Assembly: GCF_900217795.1 (NCBI RefSeq) | Contig: NZ_OBMQ01000001.1 | Span: 363,011 to 427,010, forward strand | Reading direction: 5' to 3' | Length of the DNA: 64,000 nucleotides | Source of the DNA: Ureibacillus xyleni | GTDB taxonomy: Bacteria > Bacillota > Bacilli > Bacillales_A > Planococcaceae | Shown: positions 27,631-37,624 of the stretch, piece by piece | Layout: each line of letters starts with the position of its first letter | Position numbering within the stretch: the stretch's first letter is position 1 | The notes under the pieces: model-generated | Told to the model about the DNA's origin: nothing | Seen by the model: the letters and a program-made list of their open reading frames with translations, nothing else | The model's database searches: none | Program-made: the position numbers and the translations under genes

Positions 27631-29763
27631 ATGCAATTTCAACAACAAGATAATCGAAAACCATTAGAGCAATTTGGACGAAACTTAATCGAAGAAGTAA
27701 AAAATGGCAAGATGGACCCAGTAATAGGAAGAGACGAAGAAATCCGAAACGTCATTCGTATTTTATCAAGAAAGACTAAAAACAATCCAATCTTAATTGG
27801 GGAGCCAGGTGTTGGTAAAACAGCCATTGTTGAAGGATTGGCTCAGCGAATCGTTAGAAAAGATGTACCAGAAGGATTAAAAGATTGCATTTTATATGAG
27901 TTGGATATGAGCGCTTTAATCGCCGGTGCAAGTTACCGTGGTCAATTCGAGGAAAGATTAAAAGGAGTACTAAAGGAAGTAAAAGAATCAGAAGGTCGTA
28001 TCATATTATTTATTGACGAGATTCATACAATCGTTGGTGCCGGCAAAACAGATGGGGCAATGGATGCAGGGAATATGTTAAAACCAATGTTAGCTCGTGG
28101 GGAACTACACTGTATTGGAGCAACAACACTTGACGAGTATCGTATGTATATTGAAAAGGATCCGGCTCTAGAACGCCGCTTCCAACAAGTTATGGTGCGT
28201 GAACCTTCTATTGAAGATACAGTTTCGATTTTACGTGGTTTAAAAGAACGGTTTGAATTACATCACGGTGTCCGCATTCATGACCGCGCAATCATAGCTG
28301 CTGCCGAACTTTCCAATCGCTATATAACTGATCGATTTTTACCAGATAAAGCTATTGATTTAATTGACGAAGCATGTGCTATGATTCGTACGGAGATTGA
28401 TTCAATGCCACAGGAACTAGACATGGTAACAAGACGTGTCATGCAGTTAGAAATTGAAGAACAGGCGTTAACGAAAGAAAAAGATGAAGCCAGTAAAAAA
28501 CGTCTAGAAGCATTGCGAAATGAATTAGAGACGTTAAAACAATCTACGGCAAATATGCGAAAGCAATGGGAACAAGAAAAATCAGGCTTACAGGAGATTC
28601 AAAAGAAACGCGAACAGCTAGATAAATATCGCCGTGACTTAGAAGACGCAGAAAGCAAATATGATTTAAATAAAGCAGCTGAATTACGCCATGGTAAAAT
28701 CCCTGCAATCGAAAAGGAATTATCTGCATTAGAAGAAGAGTTGAAAATGGGCTCTGAAACTCGTATTCTCCGAGAAGAAGTAACTGCAGATGAAATCGCA
28801 TCAATTATCTCAAGATGGACAGGCATTCCTGTGACGAAGCTAGTTGAAGGAGAACGTAATAAATTATTACGTTTAAAAGATACGCTCCATGAAAGAGTCG
28901 TTGGTCAAGATGAAGCCGTGAAATTGGTGACGGAAGCTGTATGGCGAGCACGTTCTGGTATTAAAGATCCAAACCGCCCAATTGGTTCCTTTATTTTCCT
29001 AGGTCCAACTGGGGTAGGGAAAACCGAGCTAGCGAAGGCATTAGCAGCCCAACTTTTTGATTCAGAAGATCACTTTATTCGAATTGATATGAGTGAATAT
29101 ATGGAGAAACATAGTGTGTCACGTTTAGTGGGGGCACCTCCTGGATATGTTGGTTATGAAGAAGGGGGTCAGTTAACAGAAGCTGTCCGCCGTAACCCAT
29201 ATTCTGTTGTGTTGTTGGACGAAATCGAAAAAGCACACCCGGATGTAGCGAATATTCTATTGCAGATTTTGGATGATGGCCGCATTACAGATAGCCAAGG
29301 ACGACTTGTCAACTTTACGAATACCGTAGTGATAATGACGTCTAACATTGGATCGCATCACTTGTTAGAAGCAAACCCGAATCCTGAGAAAACAACTGAA
29401 GATTTAGTGATGGCTGAACTAAGACTACACTTTAAACCAGAGTTATTAAATCGAGTGGATGATATCATTATGTTCCATGCGTTAACGTCGAATCACTTCA
29501 ACGCCATTGCTTGGAAATATGTCGGGCAGCTACAAAAGCGCGTTGCAGAACAAGAAATTGAGTTAGATGTTTCCGAAGAAGTTGTGACTTGGGTTGTAGA
29601 ACATGGAATCGATCCTCAGTTCGGAGCACGACCATTAAAACGATTCATCCAGCGTAACGTAGAAACCGTCGTTGCAATGGAGCTGCTAAAAGGGGAAGCT
29701 CTACCAGGAGATAGATTACAAGTATTGTTAGAAGATGATCAGTTAGTGGTGAAAAAAATATAA
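27631..29763 (+). CDS. clpB: ClpB-type AAA+ disaggregase lacking the N domain
   Basis: The 710-residue protein has two AAA+ modules (Walker A GEPGVGKT near residue 66 and GPTGVGKT near 463) and a coiled-coil M domain at about residues 265-385. It begins with a 20-residue linker, whereas ClpB usually has about 150 residues more, because the Clp-N repeats are absent. After the sensor-1 MTSNIGS there is no LGF/IGF-type loop, so it should not dock on ClpP. It probably resolves aggregates with DnaK. Placement ahead of fabH-fabF is as in the Bacillus cereus group. Confidence 0.85.
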   Translation: MQFQQQDNRKPLEQFGRNLIEEVKNGKMDPVIGRDEEIRNVIRILSRKTKNNPILIGEPGVGKTAIVEGLAQRIVRKDVPEGLKDCILYELDMSALIAGASYRGQFEERLKGVLKEVKESEGRIILFIDEIHTIVGAGKTDGAMDAGNMLKPMLARGELHCIGATTLDEYRMYIEKDPALERRFQQVMVREPSIEDTVSILRGLKERFELHHGVRIHDRAIIAAAELSNRYITDRFLPDKAIDLIDEACAMIRTEIDSMPQELDMVTRRVMQLEIEEQALTKEKDEASKKRLEALRNELETLKQSTANMRKQWEQEKSGLQEIQKKREQLDKYRRDLEDAESKYDLNKAAELRHGKIPAIEKELSALEEELKMGSETRILREEVTADEIASIISRWTGIPVTKLVEGERNKLLRLKDTLHERVVGQDEAVKLVTEAVWRARSGIKDPNRPIGSFIFLGPTGVGKTELAKALAAQLFDSEDHFIRIDMSEYMEKHSVSRLVGAPPGYVGYEEGGQLTEAVRRNPYSVVLLDEIEKAHPDVANILLQILDDGRITDSQGRLVNFTNTVVIMTSNIGSHHLLEANPNPEKTTEDLVMAELRLHFKPELLNRVDDIIMFHALTSNHFNAIAWKYVGQLQKRVAEQEIELDVSEEVVTWVVEHGIDPQFGARPLKRFIQRNVETVVAMELLKGEALPGDRLQVLLEDDQLVVKKI

Positions 29764-29775
29764 AAGCTATGTTTG

Positions 29776-29821
29776 GACAGTAGTAGACTCAGGAGAAAAT
29801 GAGTTTGCTGCTGTCTTTTTG
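29776..29821 (+). terminator. Intrinsic terminator after clpB
   Basis: GACAGTAGTAGACTCA pairs with TGAGTTTGCTGCTGTC with only wobble pairs and an eight-base loop, and is followed by TTTTTG. Confidence 0.9.
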
Positions 29822-30150
29822 CATAATTTGTGGGGATTTGCAGTGAATGTGATTATTGATACAAACTATAAGTGACACTTATGGAAAATGCAAAGACTTC
29901 ATGCCCACCTCCAATTAAAGTTGTAATATAAAGTGGAGAACGGAACTTGCCTGATGGATACAACAATTCCGGAAAAAATCCGCAAAAACTGTATTCATAA
30001 CCCCGATGAAAACAAAAATTTAGAATAAAGTCGAAAAAAATGTCTTCATCCCCCCGATGATAACAAAAACGCAAGTAAACGTCGCCAAAAAAATGCATTC
30101 ACAACACCATCTCGGCAGTGCAAATTAACCATTGCTCGGAAATAGCCCAA
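29822..30150. repeat. Gene-poor stretch with degenerate 51-53 bp tandem repeats
   Basis: No gene is supported here. Similar units start at 29990 (TGTATTCAT), 30041 (TGTCTTCAT) and 30094 (TGCATTCAC). The first two share a CCCCGATGA core, then AACAAAAA, then an AAAGTCG- or AACGTCG-like stretch and an A-run. A weaker unit may precede them near 29950. On the minus strand a frame reads as imperfect 17-residue repeats, but it lacks a ribosome site. Confidence 0.6.
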
Positions 30151-30151
30151 A

Positions 30152-30182
30152 GAAAAAAGCACTCCCTATAACAGGAAGTGCC
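30152..30182 (-). terminator. Terminator of the 63-residue membrane protein gene
   Basis: On the minus strand GCACTTCCTGT pairs with an AGGGAGTGC arm and continues into TTTTTTC. Confidence 0.85.
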
Positions 30183-30193
30183 TACCTTACAAA

Positions 30194-30385
30194 TTAATGA
30201 TGTTCTGCATCTGGAGTTGGTTCGTTTGGAATAATTGCGCTGATGATAACAATCAGAATTAGGAAAACAACTGAGATAACTAAGCTAGTAATTAAGCTAA
30301 ATGGTACATTCAAAATTGAGCTTACTACATACGTTACCATTGTAACTAGTAAGAATGACCATACAAATGACATAATATATTGCAT
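30194..30385 (-). CDS. Small DUF2929-like membrane protein
   Basis: The 63-residue protein has two predicted helices (about residues 4-24 and 31-52) and a short tail ending IIPNEPTPDAEHH. ATG 30385 has AGAGGTGA six bases upstream, and the gene ends at its own terminator. Composition and the tail resemble the DUF2929 (YjzD-like) family found near fabH in Bacillus. This family assignment is tentative and the function is unknown. Confidence 0.75.
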   Translation of the reverse strand: MQYIMSFVWSFLLVTMVTYVVSSILNVPFSLITSLVISVVFLILIVIISAIIPNEPTPDAEHH

Positions 30386-30500
30386 CTAATTTCACCTCTA
30401 CTATAACTTTTAAATAGTATATCTATATTCATCTTAAATATCATACCATAGGAAAACATGAAAGAACAATAAACTTTTAGAACAATTCGTGAAAATAAGG

Positions 30501-30545
30501 TTGAGTAACGCAACATTATGAGCTATAATTATGACCAAGTACTAA
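30501..30545 (+). promoter_or_regulatory. fabH promoter with FapR-like operator
   Basis: TTGAGT (30501-30506) and TATAAT (30524-30529) are 17 bases apart. The sequence TTATGACCAAGTACTAA at 30529-30545 is close to the FapR consensus (TTAGTACC, spacer, GGTACTAA), with an exact AGTACTAA right half. FapR represses fatty acid synthesis genes until malonyl-CoA binds it, and B. subtilis fabHA-fabF is a known target. Confidence 0.65.
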
Positions 30546-30576
30546 ATGCAAGTCATAAAAAAGGGGGCTTTTCAAA

Positions 30577-31515
30577 ATGAATGCAGGGATAATTGGGGTA
30601 GGCAAATATGTTCCGGAAAATGTCGTAACGAACTTCGATTTAGAAAAAAGAATTGATACAAATGACGAATGGATTCGAACAAGAACTGGTATAGAAGAAA
30701 GAAGAATTGCAGCAGATCATGAAAACACTTCTGATTTAGCTTATTTAGCTGCTAAAGAAGCGATAGAGAACGCAGGGATTACAGCGGACGAAATTGGTTT
30801 AATACTAGTTGCTACTGTAACTCCAGATCAAGCATTTCCAAGTGTGGCATGCCAATTACAAGAAAAACTTGGTGCTGTTAATGCAGCGGCATTGGACGTA
30901 GCGGCTGCTTGTGCTGGATTTATCTATGCACTTGCTACTGCAAAACAGTTTATTGAGACGCAAACATACAAATACGTATTAGTAGTAGGTGCTGAAAAAC
31001 TATCGAAAATAACAGATTGGACAGATCGAAATACCGCTGTTTTATTTGGTGATGGTGCCTGTGCTGCAGTGCTAGGTGAAGTTTCTGAAGGACGTGGAAT
31101 TTTAGCATTTGAATTAGGCGCAGATGGTACGGGTGGAAAACATTTATATCTTAATGAAGTAGACCATATCGCTATGAACGGTAGAGAAGTATTTAAATTC
31201 GCGGTACGCCAAATGGGTGAATCTGCTATTTCGGTATTAGAAAAAGCAGGACTAACAAAAGAAGATGTTGACTTCTTAATTCCACACCAAGCGAATATTC
31301 GTATAATGGAAGCTTCTAGGGAACGTCTAAACTTACCAGAAGAAAAATTATCTAAACGAATTCACAAATATGGAAATACTTCTTCGGCTTCTATTGGATT
31401 AGCTTTAAAAGACGAATTAGATGATGGTAAAATAAAAGATGATGATATACTAGTCTTAGTTGGTATCGGAGGCGGCCTAACTTGGGGTGCGGCTGTAATC
31501 AAATGGGGCAAATAA
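30577..31515 (+). CDS. fabH: FabH, beta-ketoacyl-ACP synthase III
   Basis: The 312-residue enzyme has the catalytic triad Cys112 (AAACAGF), His237 (PHQANIR) and Asn267 (YGNTSSAS). It condenses a short acyl-CoA primer, often branched in these bacteria, with malonyl-ACP to start fatty acid synthesis. ATG 30577 follows AAGGGGGC. fabF follows 47 bases downstream in the same unit. Only one FabH is visible in the window, although B. subtilis has two. Confidence 0.97.
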   Translation: MNAGIIGVGKYVPENVVTNFDLEKRIDTNDEWIRTRTGIEERRIAADHENTSDLAYLAAKEAIENAGITADEIGLILVATVTPDQAFPSVACQLQEKLGAVNAAALDVAAACAGFIYALATAKQFIETQTYKYVLVVGAEKLSKITDWTDRNTAVLFGDGACAAVLGEVSEGRGILAFELGADGTGGKHLYLNEVDHIAMNGREVFKFAVRQMGESAISVLEKAGLTKEDVDFLIPHQANIRIMEASRERLNLPEEKLSKRIHKYGNTSSASIGLALKDELDDGKIKDDDILVLVGIGGGLTWGAAVIKWGK

Positions 31516-31562
31516 TTTATTTCAATGAAAATAGTTTATAACCTAAGGGGGATAAGAAAACT

Positions 31563-32798
31563 ATGAAAAGAAGAGTAGTCATTACAGGTGTTGGAGCAGT
31601 TACACCTTTAGGTAATACAATTGAAGAAACTTGGGAAAATTTAATTTCAGGTAAATCTGGCGTAGGTCCTTTAACAAGAGTCGATGCAGAAAAATTCCCA
31701 GCAAAAGTAGCAGCAGAAGTGAAAGATTTCGATATTGAACAATATATTGATCGTAAAGAAGCACGCAAAATGGACCGCTTTACTCATTACGCATTGGCTT
31801 CCTCGATCATGGCAGTAAAAGATGCAAATTTAGACATTACAGAAGAAATTGCACCAAAAGTTGGTGTTTGGATTGGTTCAGGTATTGGCGGAATGGAAAC
31901 GTACGAAAAACAAATGGAAGTTTTCCAAGAACGTGGTGTACGTCGTGTTAGTCCATTCTTCGTACCAATGATGATTCCGAATATGGCTTCTGGTCAAGTT
32001 TCTATCCATTTAGGAGCTAAAGGAATTAATTCATGTTCCGTTACTGCATGTGCATCAGGAACAAATTCAATTGGTGACGCATTTAAAGTTATTCAACGTG
32101 GTGATGCTGATGTGATGATTACAGGCGGAGCAGAAGCACCAATTGTAAATATGGCCGTAGCAGGATTCTGTTCAAGTACAGCCCTATCATTAAATACAGA
32201 TGCTCAAACTGCATCACGTCCATTCGATAAAAACCGCGATGGATTTGTTATTGCAGAAGGTGCAGGAGTTATTGTCCTTGAAGAGTATGAATTTGCAAAA
32301 GCTCGTGGCGCAAAAATTTATGCAGAAATCGTAGGATATGGTGCAACAGGAGATGCATACCATATTACAGCTCCAGCTCCAAATGGCGAGGGTGCTGCTC
32401 GTGCAATTCAACAAGCTTTAGAAGATGCAGAAGTAGCTCCAACTGTAGTTGGTTATATTAATGCCCACGGTACAAGTACGCCATACAATGACTTATTTGA
32501 AACGATGGCAGTAAAATCTGTATTTGGAGAACATGCATACAAATTAGCAATGAGTTCAACAAAATCGATGACTGGTCACTTATTAGGAGCAGCAGGTGGG
32601 GTTGAAACAATTTTTACAGCCTTAGCTCTTAAAGAAGGAATTTTACCACCAACGATTAACTTAGAAACTCCAGATCCAGAATGTGATTTAGATTATATTC
32701 CAAACGAAGCACGTAAAGAATTTGTAGAATATGCAATGTCAAATTCTCTCGGTTTTGGTGGACATAATGCAAGCTTATTATTAAGAAAAGTAGACTAA
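31563..32798 (+). CDS. fabF: FabF, beta-ketoacyl-ACP synthase II
   Basis: The 411-residue thiolase-fold enzyme has the catalytic residues Cys163 (TACASGT), His302 (NAHGTSTP) and His339 ([10 protein letters not shown]). It carries out the chain-elongating condensations of type II fatty acid synthesis. The start ATG lies after AAGGGGG. It is the last gene of the fabH-fabF unit and ends at a strong terminator. Confidence 0.97.
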   Translation: MKRRVVITGVGAVTPLGNTIEETWENLISGKSGVGPLTRVDAEKFPAKVAAEVKDFDIEQYIDRKEARKMDRFTHYALASSIMAVKDANLDITEEIAPKVGVWIGSGIGGMETYEKQMEVFQERGVRRVSPFFVPMMIPNMASGQVSIHLGAKGINSCSVTACASGTNSIGDAFKVIQRGDADVMITGGAEAPIVNMAVAGFCSSTALSLNTDAQTASRPFDKNRDGFVIAEGAGVIVLEEYEFAKARGAKIYAEIVGYGATGDAYHITAPAPNGEGAARAIQQALEDAEVAPTVVGYINAHGTSTPYNDLFETMAVKSVFGEHAYKLAMSSTKSMTGHLLGAAGGVETIFTALALKEGILPPTINLETPDPECDLDYIPNEARKEFVEYAMSNSLGFGGHNASLLLRKVD

Positions 32799-32815
32799 AT
32801 AATATGTCGATAAGA

Positions 32816-32849
32816 AAATGCCTTTAGCGAAAAGCTAAAGGCATTTTTG
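32816..32849 (+). terminator. Intrinsic terminator after fabF
   Basis: AAATGCCTTTAGC and a GAAA-type loop pair with the mirror arm ending GGCATTT, followed by TTTG and TTTTC. Confidence 0.9.
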
Positions 32850-32890
32850 TTTTCACTCATGAATATTAAATTATAAAAGGAGTGTTGGAC

Positions 32891-34064
<1,174 letters not shown>

Positions 34065-34084
34065 CTAAATTTCTTTTCTAAAAA

Positions 34085-34300
34085 TAAAAAACATCATGCG
34101 TCCTTACGAAATGTTCGTAATGGGACGAATGATGTTGAATCCGCGGTACCACCCAGCTTGTCTATAAATAGACCACTTGACCTTCGTAACGTGAAGGAAA
34201 CGAGCTTTACTACTAACATGTTCATAAAGCCAACTCGAAAGTCCATTCCATTTGCACCGTATCTGTTTGCACCAACCACAGATTCTCTAATAATAACGGA
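34085..34300 (-). promoter_or_regulatory. T-box riboswitch of trpS
   Basis: On the minus strand the T-box core GGTGGTACCGCGG lies at 34141-34153, and the terminator hairpin (CATCATTCGTCCC, loop, GGACGCATGATG) lies at about 34092-34134. The Stem I region, beginning near 34296, holds the sequence GAATGGACTTTCGAG. Its TGG at 34243-34245 is the likely specifier codon and matches tryptophan. Uncharged tRNA-Trp would switch the leader to the antiterminator. Confidence 0.95.
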
Positions 34301-34440
34301 AGAACAAATGTACTACTCTTTGTCATTGTTTTTACAATTTTTCACCAATATATATTTGATAATTAATATATAAAAAATTTTTACTAATTGCAAATAATAT
34401 TTTTTTGCCATTGAATGAAAAAACATAACGATGGGTAACA

Positions 34441-34590
34441 TTGTAACGTGGTTAAGATATTGTTATTTAAAGGAACTTTTTCATTTGTACAAATGACTTG
34501 CGCAAGGAGAATGGGGTAATAAGCGTCAGAATTTACAGAAAGTTATGATTATTTCTCGATTAATGTTATCTAATTGAGAATTATTTTTGT
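34441..34590 (+). ncRNA. Possible small transcript upstream of spx
   Basis: TTGTAA (34441-34446) and an extended -10 element TGT-TATTTA (34461-34469) are 17 bases apart. A hairpin at 34548-34584 (TTTCTCGATTA against TAATTGAGAA) is followed by TTTTTG, as in an intrinsic terminator. The implied RNA is about 115 bases, contains the palindromes CATTTGTACAAATG and CTTGCGCAAG, and has no convincing reading frame. It could instead be an attenuated leader. The rest of the stretch from 34380 to 34838 shows nothing else except the spx promoter. Confidence 0.35.
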
Positions 34591-34748
34591 AAAATTTGTT
34601 AGTTTTAATACCATAAAAAAAGGGAATAGAAGACATGTATAGTAAAAATGTATAAATTATATGCATGAAAGAGAAAAAATGAAAATAATTTAACTCGATA
34701 TTCTATTTATTTTCTTAATAAGTTGTATTCAAATGAGAAAGAATGTTG

Positions 34749-34754
34749 TATAAT
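34749..34754 (+). promoter_or_regulatory. Likely -10 element of spx
   Basis: TATAAT lies 84 bases before the start codon. No -35 hexamer stands at the ideal distance: TTGTAT is 20 bases and TTCAAA 15 bases upstream. In B. subtilis spx has several promoters read by different sigma factors. Confidence 0.45.
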
Positions 34755-34838
34755 TAAGACGTTATTTTAAATTAAATTAATTCTAATCTAATAAAAAGTT
34801 GAGAATAGATTATTAATCAAAAGAAGGGAAGTGTCATA

Positions 34839-35237
34839 ATGATCGTAACATTATTTACATCACCAAGTTGCACATCTTGTCGAAAAGCAAAAGCTTGGTT
34901 AGAAGAACACGAAATTCCTTATAGAGAACGAAATATTTTTTCAGAACCATTAACAATAGGTGAAATAAAAGAGATATTACGAATGACAGAAGATGGAACC
35001 GATGAAATCATCTCAACTCGTTCAAAAATTTTTCAAAAGTTAAATGTAGATGTTGAAAGCTTACCATTACAACAATTGTACGAACTAATCCAAGAACACC
35101 CAGGCCTATTACGTCGACCAATTATTTTAGATGAAAAGCGCCTTCAAGTTGGATACAATGAAGATGAAATTCGCCGCTTCTTACCTAGAAAAGTTCGTGC
35201 TTTCCAATTGTTAGAGGCGCAAAAAATGGTGAATTAA
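34839..35237 (+). CDS. spx: Spx, thiol-stress transcription regulator
   Basis: The 132-residue ArsC-fold protein carries the redox switch Cys11-Thr-Ser-Cys14 and the conserved [22 protein letters not shown] segment, whose Arg contacts sulfate or the polymerase alpha subunit. Oxidation of CxxC lets Spx bind RNA polymerase and switch on thiol-protective genes. Its level is set by ClpXP with the adaptor YjbH, encoded 5 kb downstream. ATG 34839 follows AGAAGGGAAG. A terminator follows the gene. Confidence 0.96.
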   Translation: MIVTLFTSPSCTSCRKAKAWLEEHEIPYRERNIFSEPLTIGEIKEILRMTEDGTDEIISTRSKIFQKLNVDVESLPLQQLYELIQEHPGLLRRPIILDEKRLQVGYNEDEIRRFLPRKVRAFQLLEAQKMVN

Positions 35238-35267
35238 ACCTGTATTTGTTTAATCTAAAAGCAATCG

Positions 35268-35309
35268 ATAAAATCCATTTTCCTTGGGTTTTATCTTTTT
35301 TTATTTTTA
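35268..35309 (+). terminator. Intrinsic terminator after spx
   Basis: GATAAAATCC pairs with GGGTTTTATC and continues into a long T-run. Confidence 0.8.
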
Positions 35310-35656
35310 TAGTAAATGAAGAACATTTTTGCAGGGAATATTAATGAATCACTTTAACATATAATAATTAATCTTTTAAAATTTTTCACTTGATTTCAAA
35401 AGTATTGTCAACTACAATTTCAATATTCAAATAATTTTATTTGGCCGGTGTTTTTTTCTTTTCATTTTTATTAGGTAATCATACAATAGAGTTATAGAAT
35501 AAAACATAATTATAGAAATAAATAATGTTTTGTTCTTAACCAGAAATACTGGCGTAAACACTTTTTGAATTAACAGATTAAATCTTGTTAATCAAAACAT
35601 ACTAAGAACGCTTTCCTTGTTTTTCAACGAATGACTGTGAAGGGAGTTGAAGTCTA
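35310..35656 (+). other. Non-coding leader region of mecA
   Basis: No gene is supported in this AT-rich stretch. An inverted repeat (ATTAACAGATT and AATCTTGTTAAT) lies at 35569-35592. The segment GTTAATCAAAAC at 35587-35598 could instead pair with GTTTTGTTCTTAAC at 35527-35540, so two exclusive hairpins are possible. No T-run follows either one. Confidence 0.4.
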
Positions 35657-36310
35657 ATGGACATCGAACGCGTAAACGAAAACACGATAAAGCTCTTTAT
35701 TACGTATCGTGATATTGAAGATCGCGGATATAGCCGTGAAGAAATATGGTACAACAGAGCAAAAGGAGAAGAACTCTTTTGGGATATGATTGGAGAAATC
35801 AATACAGAAGATTACTTTGATTTAGATGGCCCAATTTGGATTCATGTAAATGCTTCTGAACATGGACTTGAAGTCATTGTTACTCGTGCAAATATTAATG
35901 GTGACAGTGAATCTAACTCCTTGCTTTCTAGCTTCGAGGAGCACCGTGAAGCTTCCCAACATAATATAGATGAATCTATTTTTGATTCTTTTGATGAAGA
36001 AGAAGGTGTTCATCATCAAGGAATCACAAATATTTCGATTTATAAATTTAAAGACATTGATGAATTAATCCCAGTTGCAAATCGAATCGTAACATTTGGT
36101 TTACAATCATCTTTGTACAAATATGAGAATTACTATTATGTAGCAATTGATTTCACAAATATTACTGAAAAAGAGGAACGTCTAAACATTCGATCAATTA
36201 TTAACGAATATCTAGGTAGCTCTAAATTAACAGTATTCCGTCTCCAAGAATATGGTGAAACTATTATGGAAGAAGATTGCTTTGAAACGGTAATTAAATA
36301 TTTTTCTTAA
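35657..36310 (+). CDS. mecA: MecA, ClpC adaptor protein
   Basis: The 217-residue protein matches B. subtilis MecA in length. It has the N-terminal target-binding domain (MDIERVNENTIKLFITYRDIEDRGY), an acidic linker around residues 85-120 and a C-terminal ClpC-binding domain. It delivers the competence factor ComK and other proteins to ClpCP and is needed for ClpC assembly. ATG 35657 follows AGGGAG. The neighbour coiA also belongs to competence. Confidence 0.95.
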   Translation: MDIERVNENTIKLFITYRDIEDRGYSREEIWYNRAKGEELFWDMIGEINTEDYFDLDGPIWIHVNASEHGLEVIVTRANINGDSESNSLLSSFEEHREASQHNIDESIFDSFDEEEGVHHQGITNISIYKFKDIDELIPVANRIVTFGLQSSLYKYENYYYVAIDFTNITEKEERLNIRSIINEYLGSSKLTVFRLQEYGETIMEEDCFETVIKYFS

Positions 36311-36315
36311 AAGAT

Positions 36316-36353
36316 TAGAGGTGACCTAAACTAGGGGCATCTCTTTTTTTTTG
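36316..36353 (+). terminator. Intrinsic terminator after mecA
   Basis: AGAGGTG pairs with CATCTCT (one G-U pair) and runs into nine T residues. Confidence 0.75.
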
Positions 36354-36439
36354 TAAATTATTAATTTCCAATGATTTAAAATAAGCGCTTGAAATCCAAC
36401 TATTTCCTCCTTACAATTACTGTTAGGAGGGGACGCTAA

Positions 36440-37570
36440 ATGCTAGTTGCTTATACAGATCAAAATCAAAGGTTTGTATTACATTCGAGTATACTTCCAT
36501 CAACTTTAAAACAACTTCGAACAACAACGAATTTTTATTGTCCACAATGCAAACAACAGCTCCAGCTAAAAGTAGGGCATGTAAAAATACCGCATTTTGC
36601 CCATGTGAAGAAAAGTGAGTGTGAGCATTCATTCTCTGATGGCGAGTCACCTCAACATTTGGAAGGAAAAGAACAGTTATTTTTACTTTTTCAAACTCTC
36701 CGTTTAAATGTTCAGTTAGAACCTTATCTACCTAAGTTAAAACAACGGCCAGACTTACTGCTACATCACAACAACAAACAGTTTGCGATTGAATTTCAAT
36801 GTAGCCCAATCCCCAATGAGAAACTAACACAACGTAATTCAGGTTATTCCAGTGCTTCAATAATACCAATTTGGATTCCTGCCACACCCAGTGAAATTAG
36901 TGAAGGAATAAATAAGATTTCGATTAATAAGCAAATTCAACAATTTATTATTTCCACTAAACACCAACAATATATTATGATGTATAATCCATTTCTGCGA
37001 CAGTTTATTTACCTATCAAATATATTATTTGTTCATGGCAATACTTTTATTGCAAAAGTGAATGCCTTACCTATTCAATTTCAAAATTTCCCATTTTATT
37101 TACCAAAGAATTTAACAAGAGAAGAATTTGAACGATATTTAATAATTTATAATAAAGCGAAACATAACTACTTAAAATCAAGAGTATTAATAAGTAGGAC
37201 AGGTGTAAAAGATTTATTATTGCGGAGTATTTATGAACTTCGATTAAATTTACTCTCCTTACCATGCTATATTGGTGTTCCTTTAAAGGGGAGTGAAGTA
37301 TTAAATCTCTTTTCAGTAGAGTGGCAAGTTGCACTATTTTATTTTCTAAAGGTTTATCAAATTTCTGTAGGGACAATAAATAAAAGTGTAATATCGCATT
37401 TTTTAAAATGGTCCAATATTAATGGAACAGAGGAAACATATAGGGTTGTCATGGACTATTGTGATTTACTCAAGGCACTTTCTATACATGATGTTAACGA
37501 GAACATTAGTAAGGAACATGTGGACAACTATCTGTATAGTCAATTTCTTGCAATTAAAAGTCAATCTTGA
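36440..37570 (+). CDS. coiA: CoiA-like competence protein
   Basis: The 376-residue protein has an N-terminal zinc-finger-like segment (YCPQCKQQLQLKVGHVKIPHFAH with a later Cys and His) and a PD-(D/E)xK nuclease core (RPDLLL, then AIEFQCSPI near residues 95-118). CoiA acts on incoming single-stranded DNA during transformation, probably at the RecA or DprA step. ATG 36440 lies behind TTAGGAGGGG. Its order mecA-coiA-pepF is that of B. subtilis. Presence of an intact coiA hints at natural competence in this lineage. Confidence 0.88.
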   Translation: MLVAYTDQNQRFVLHSSILPSTLKQLRTTTNFYCPQCKQQLQLKVGHVKIPHFAHVKKSECEHSFSDGESPQHLEGKEQLFLLFQTLRLNVQLEPYLPKLKQRPDLLLHHNNKQFAIEFQCSPIPNEKLTQRNSGYSSASIIPIWIPATPSEISEGINKISINKQIQQFIISTKHQQYIMMYNPFLRQFIYLSNILFVHGNTFIAKVNALPIQFQNFPFYLPKNLTREEFERYLIIYNKAKHNYLKSRVLISRTGVKDLLLRSIYELRLNLLSLPCYIGVPLKGSEVLNLFSVEWQVALFYFLKVYQISVGTINKSVISHFLKWSNINGTEETYRVVMDYCDLLKALSIHDVNENISKEHVDNYLYSQFLAIKSQS

Positions 37571-37624
37571 GAAAATGAATGAAATACGAAAATTTCGAAT
37601 TAAATGGTATCGGAGGCAATTTTT

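Noticed and set aside
29853-30098. A minus-strand frame in the gap after clpB, with repeat-like residues FCYHRG.
   Set aside because: It merely reads the degenerate DNA repeats and has no ribosome site.
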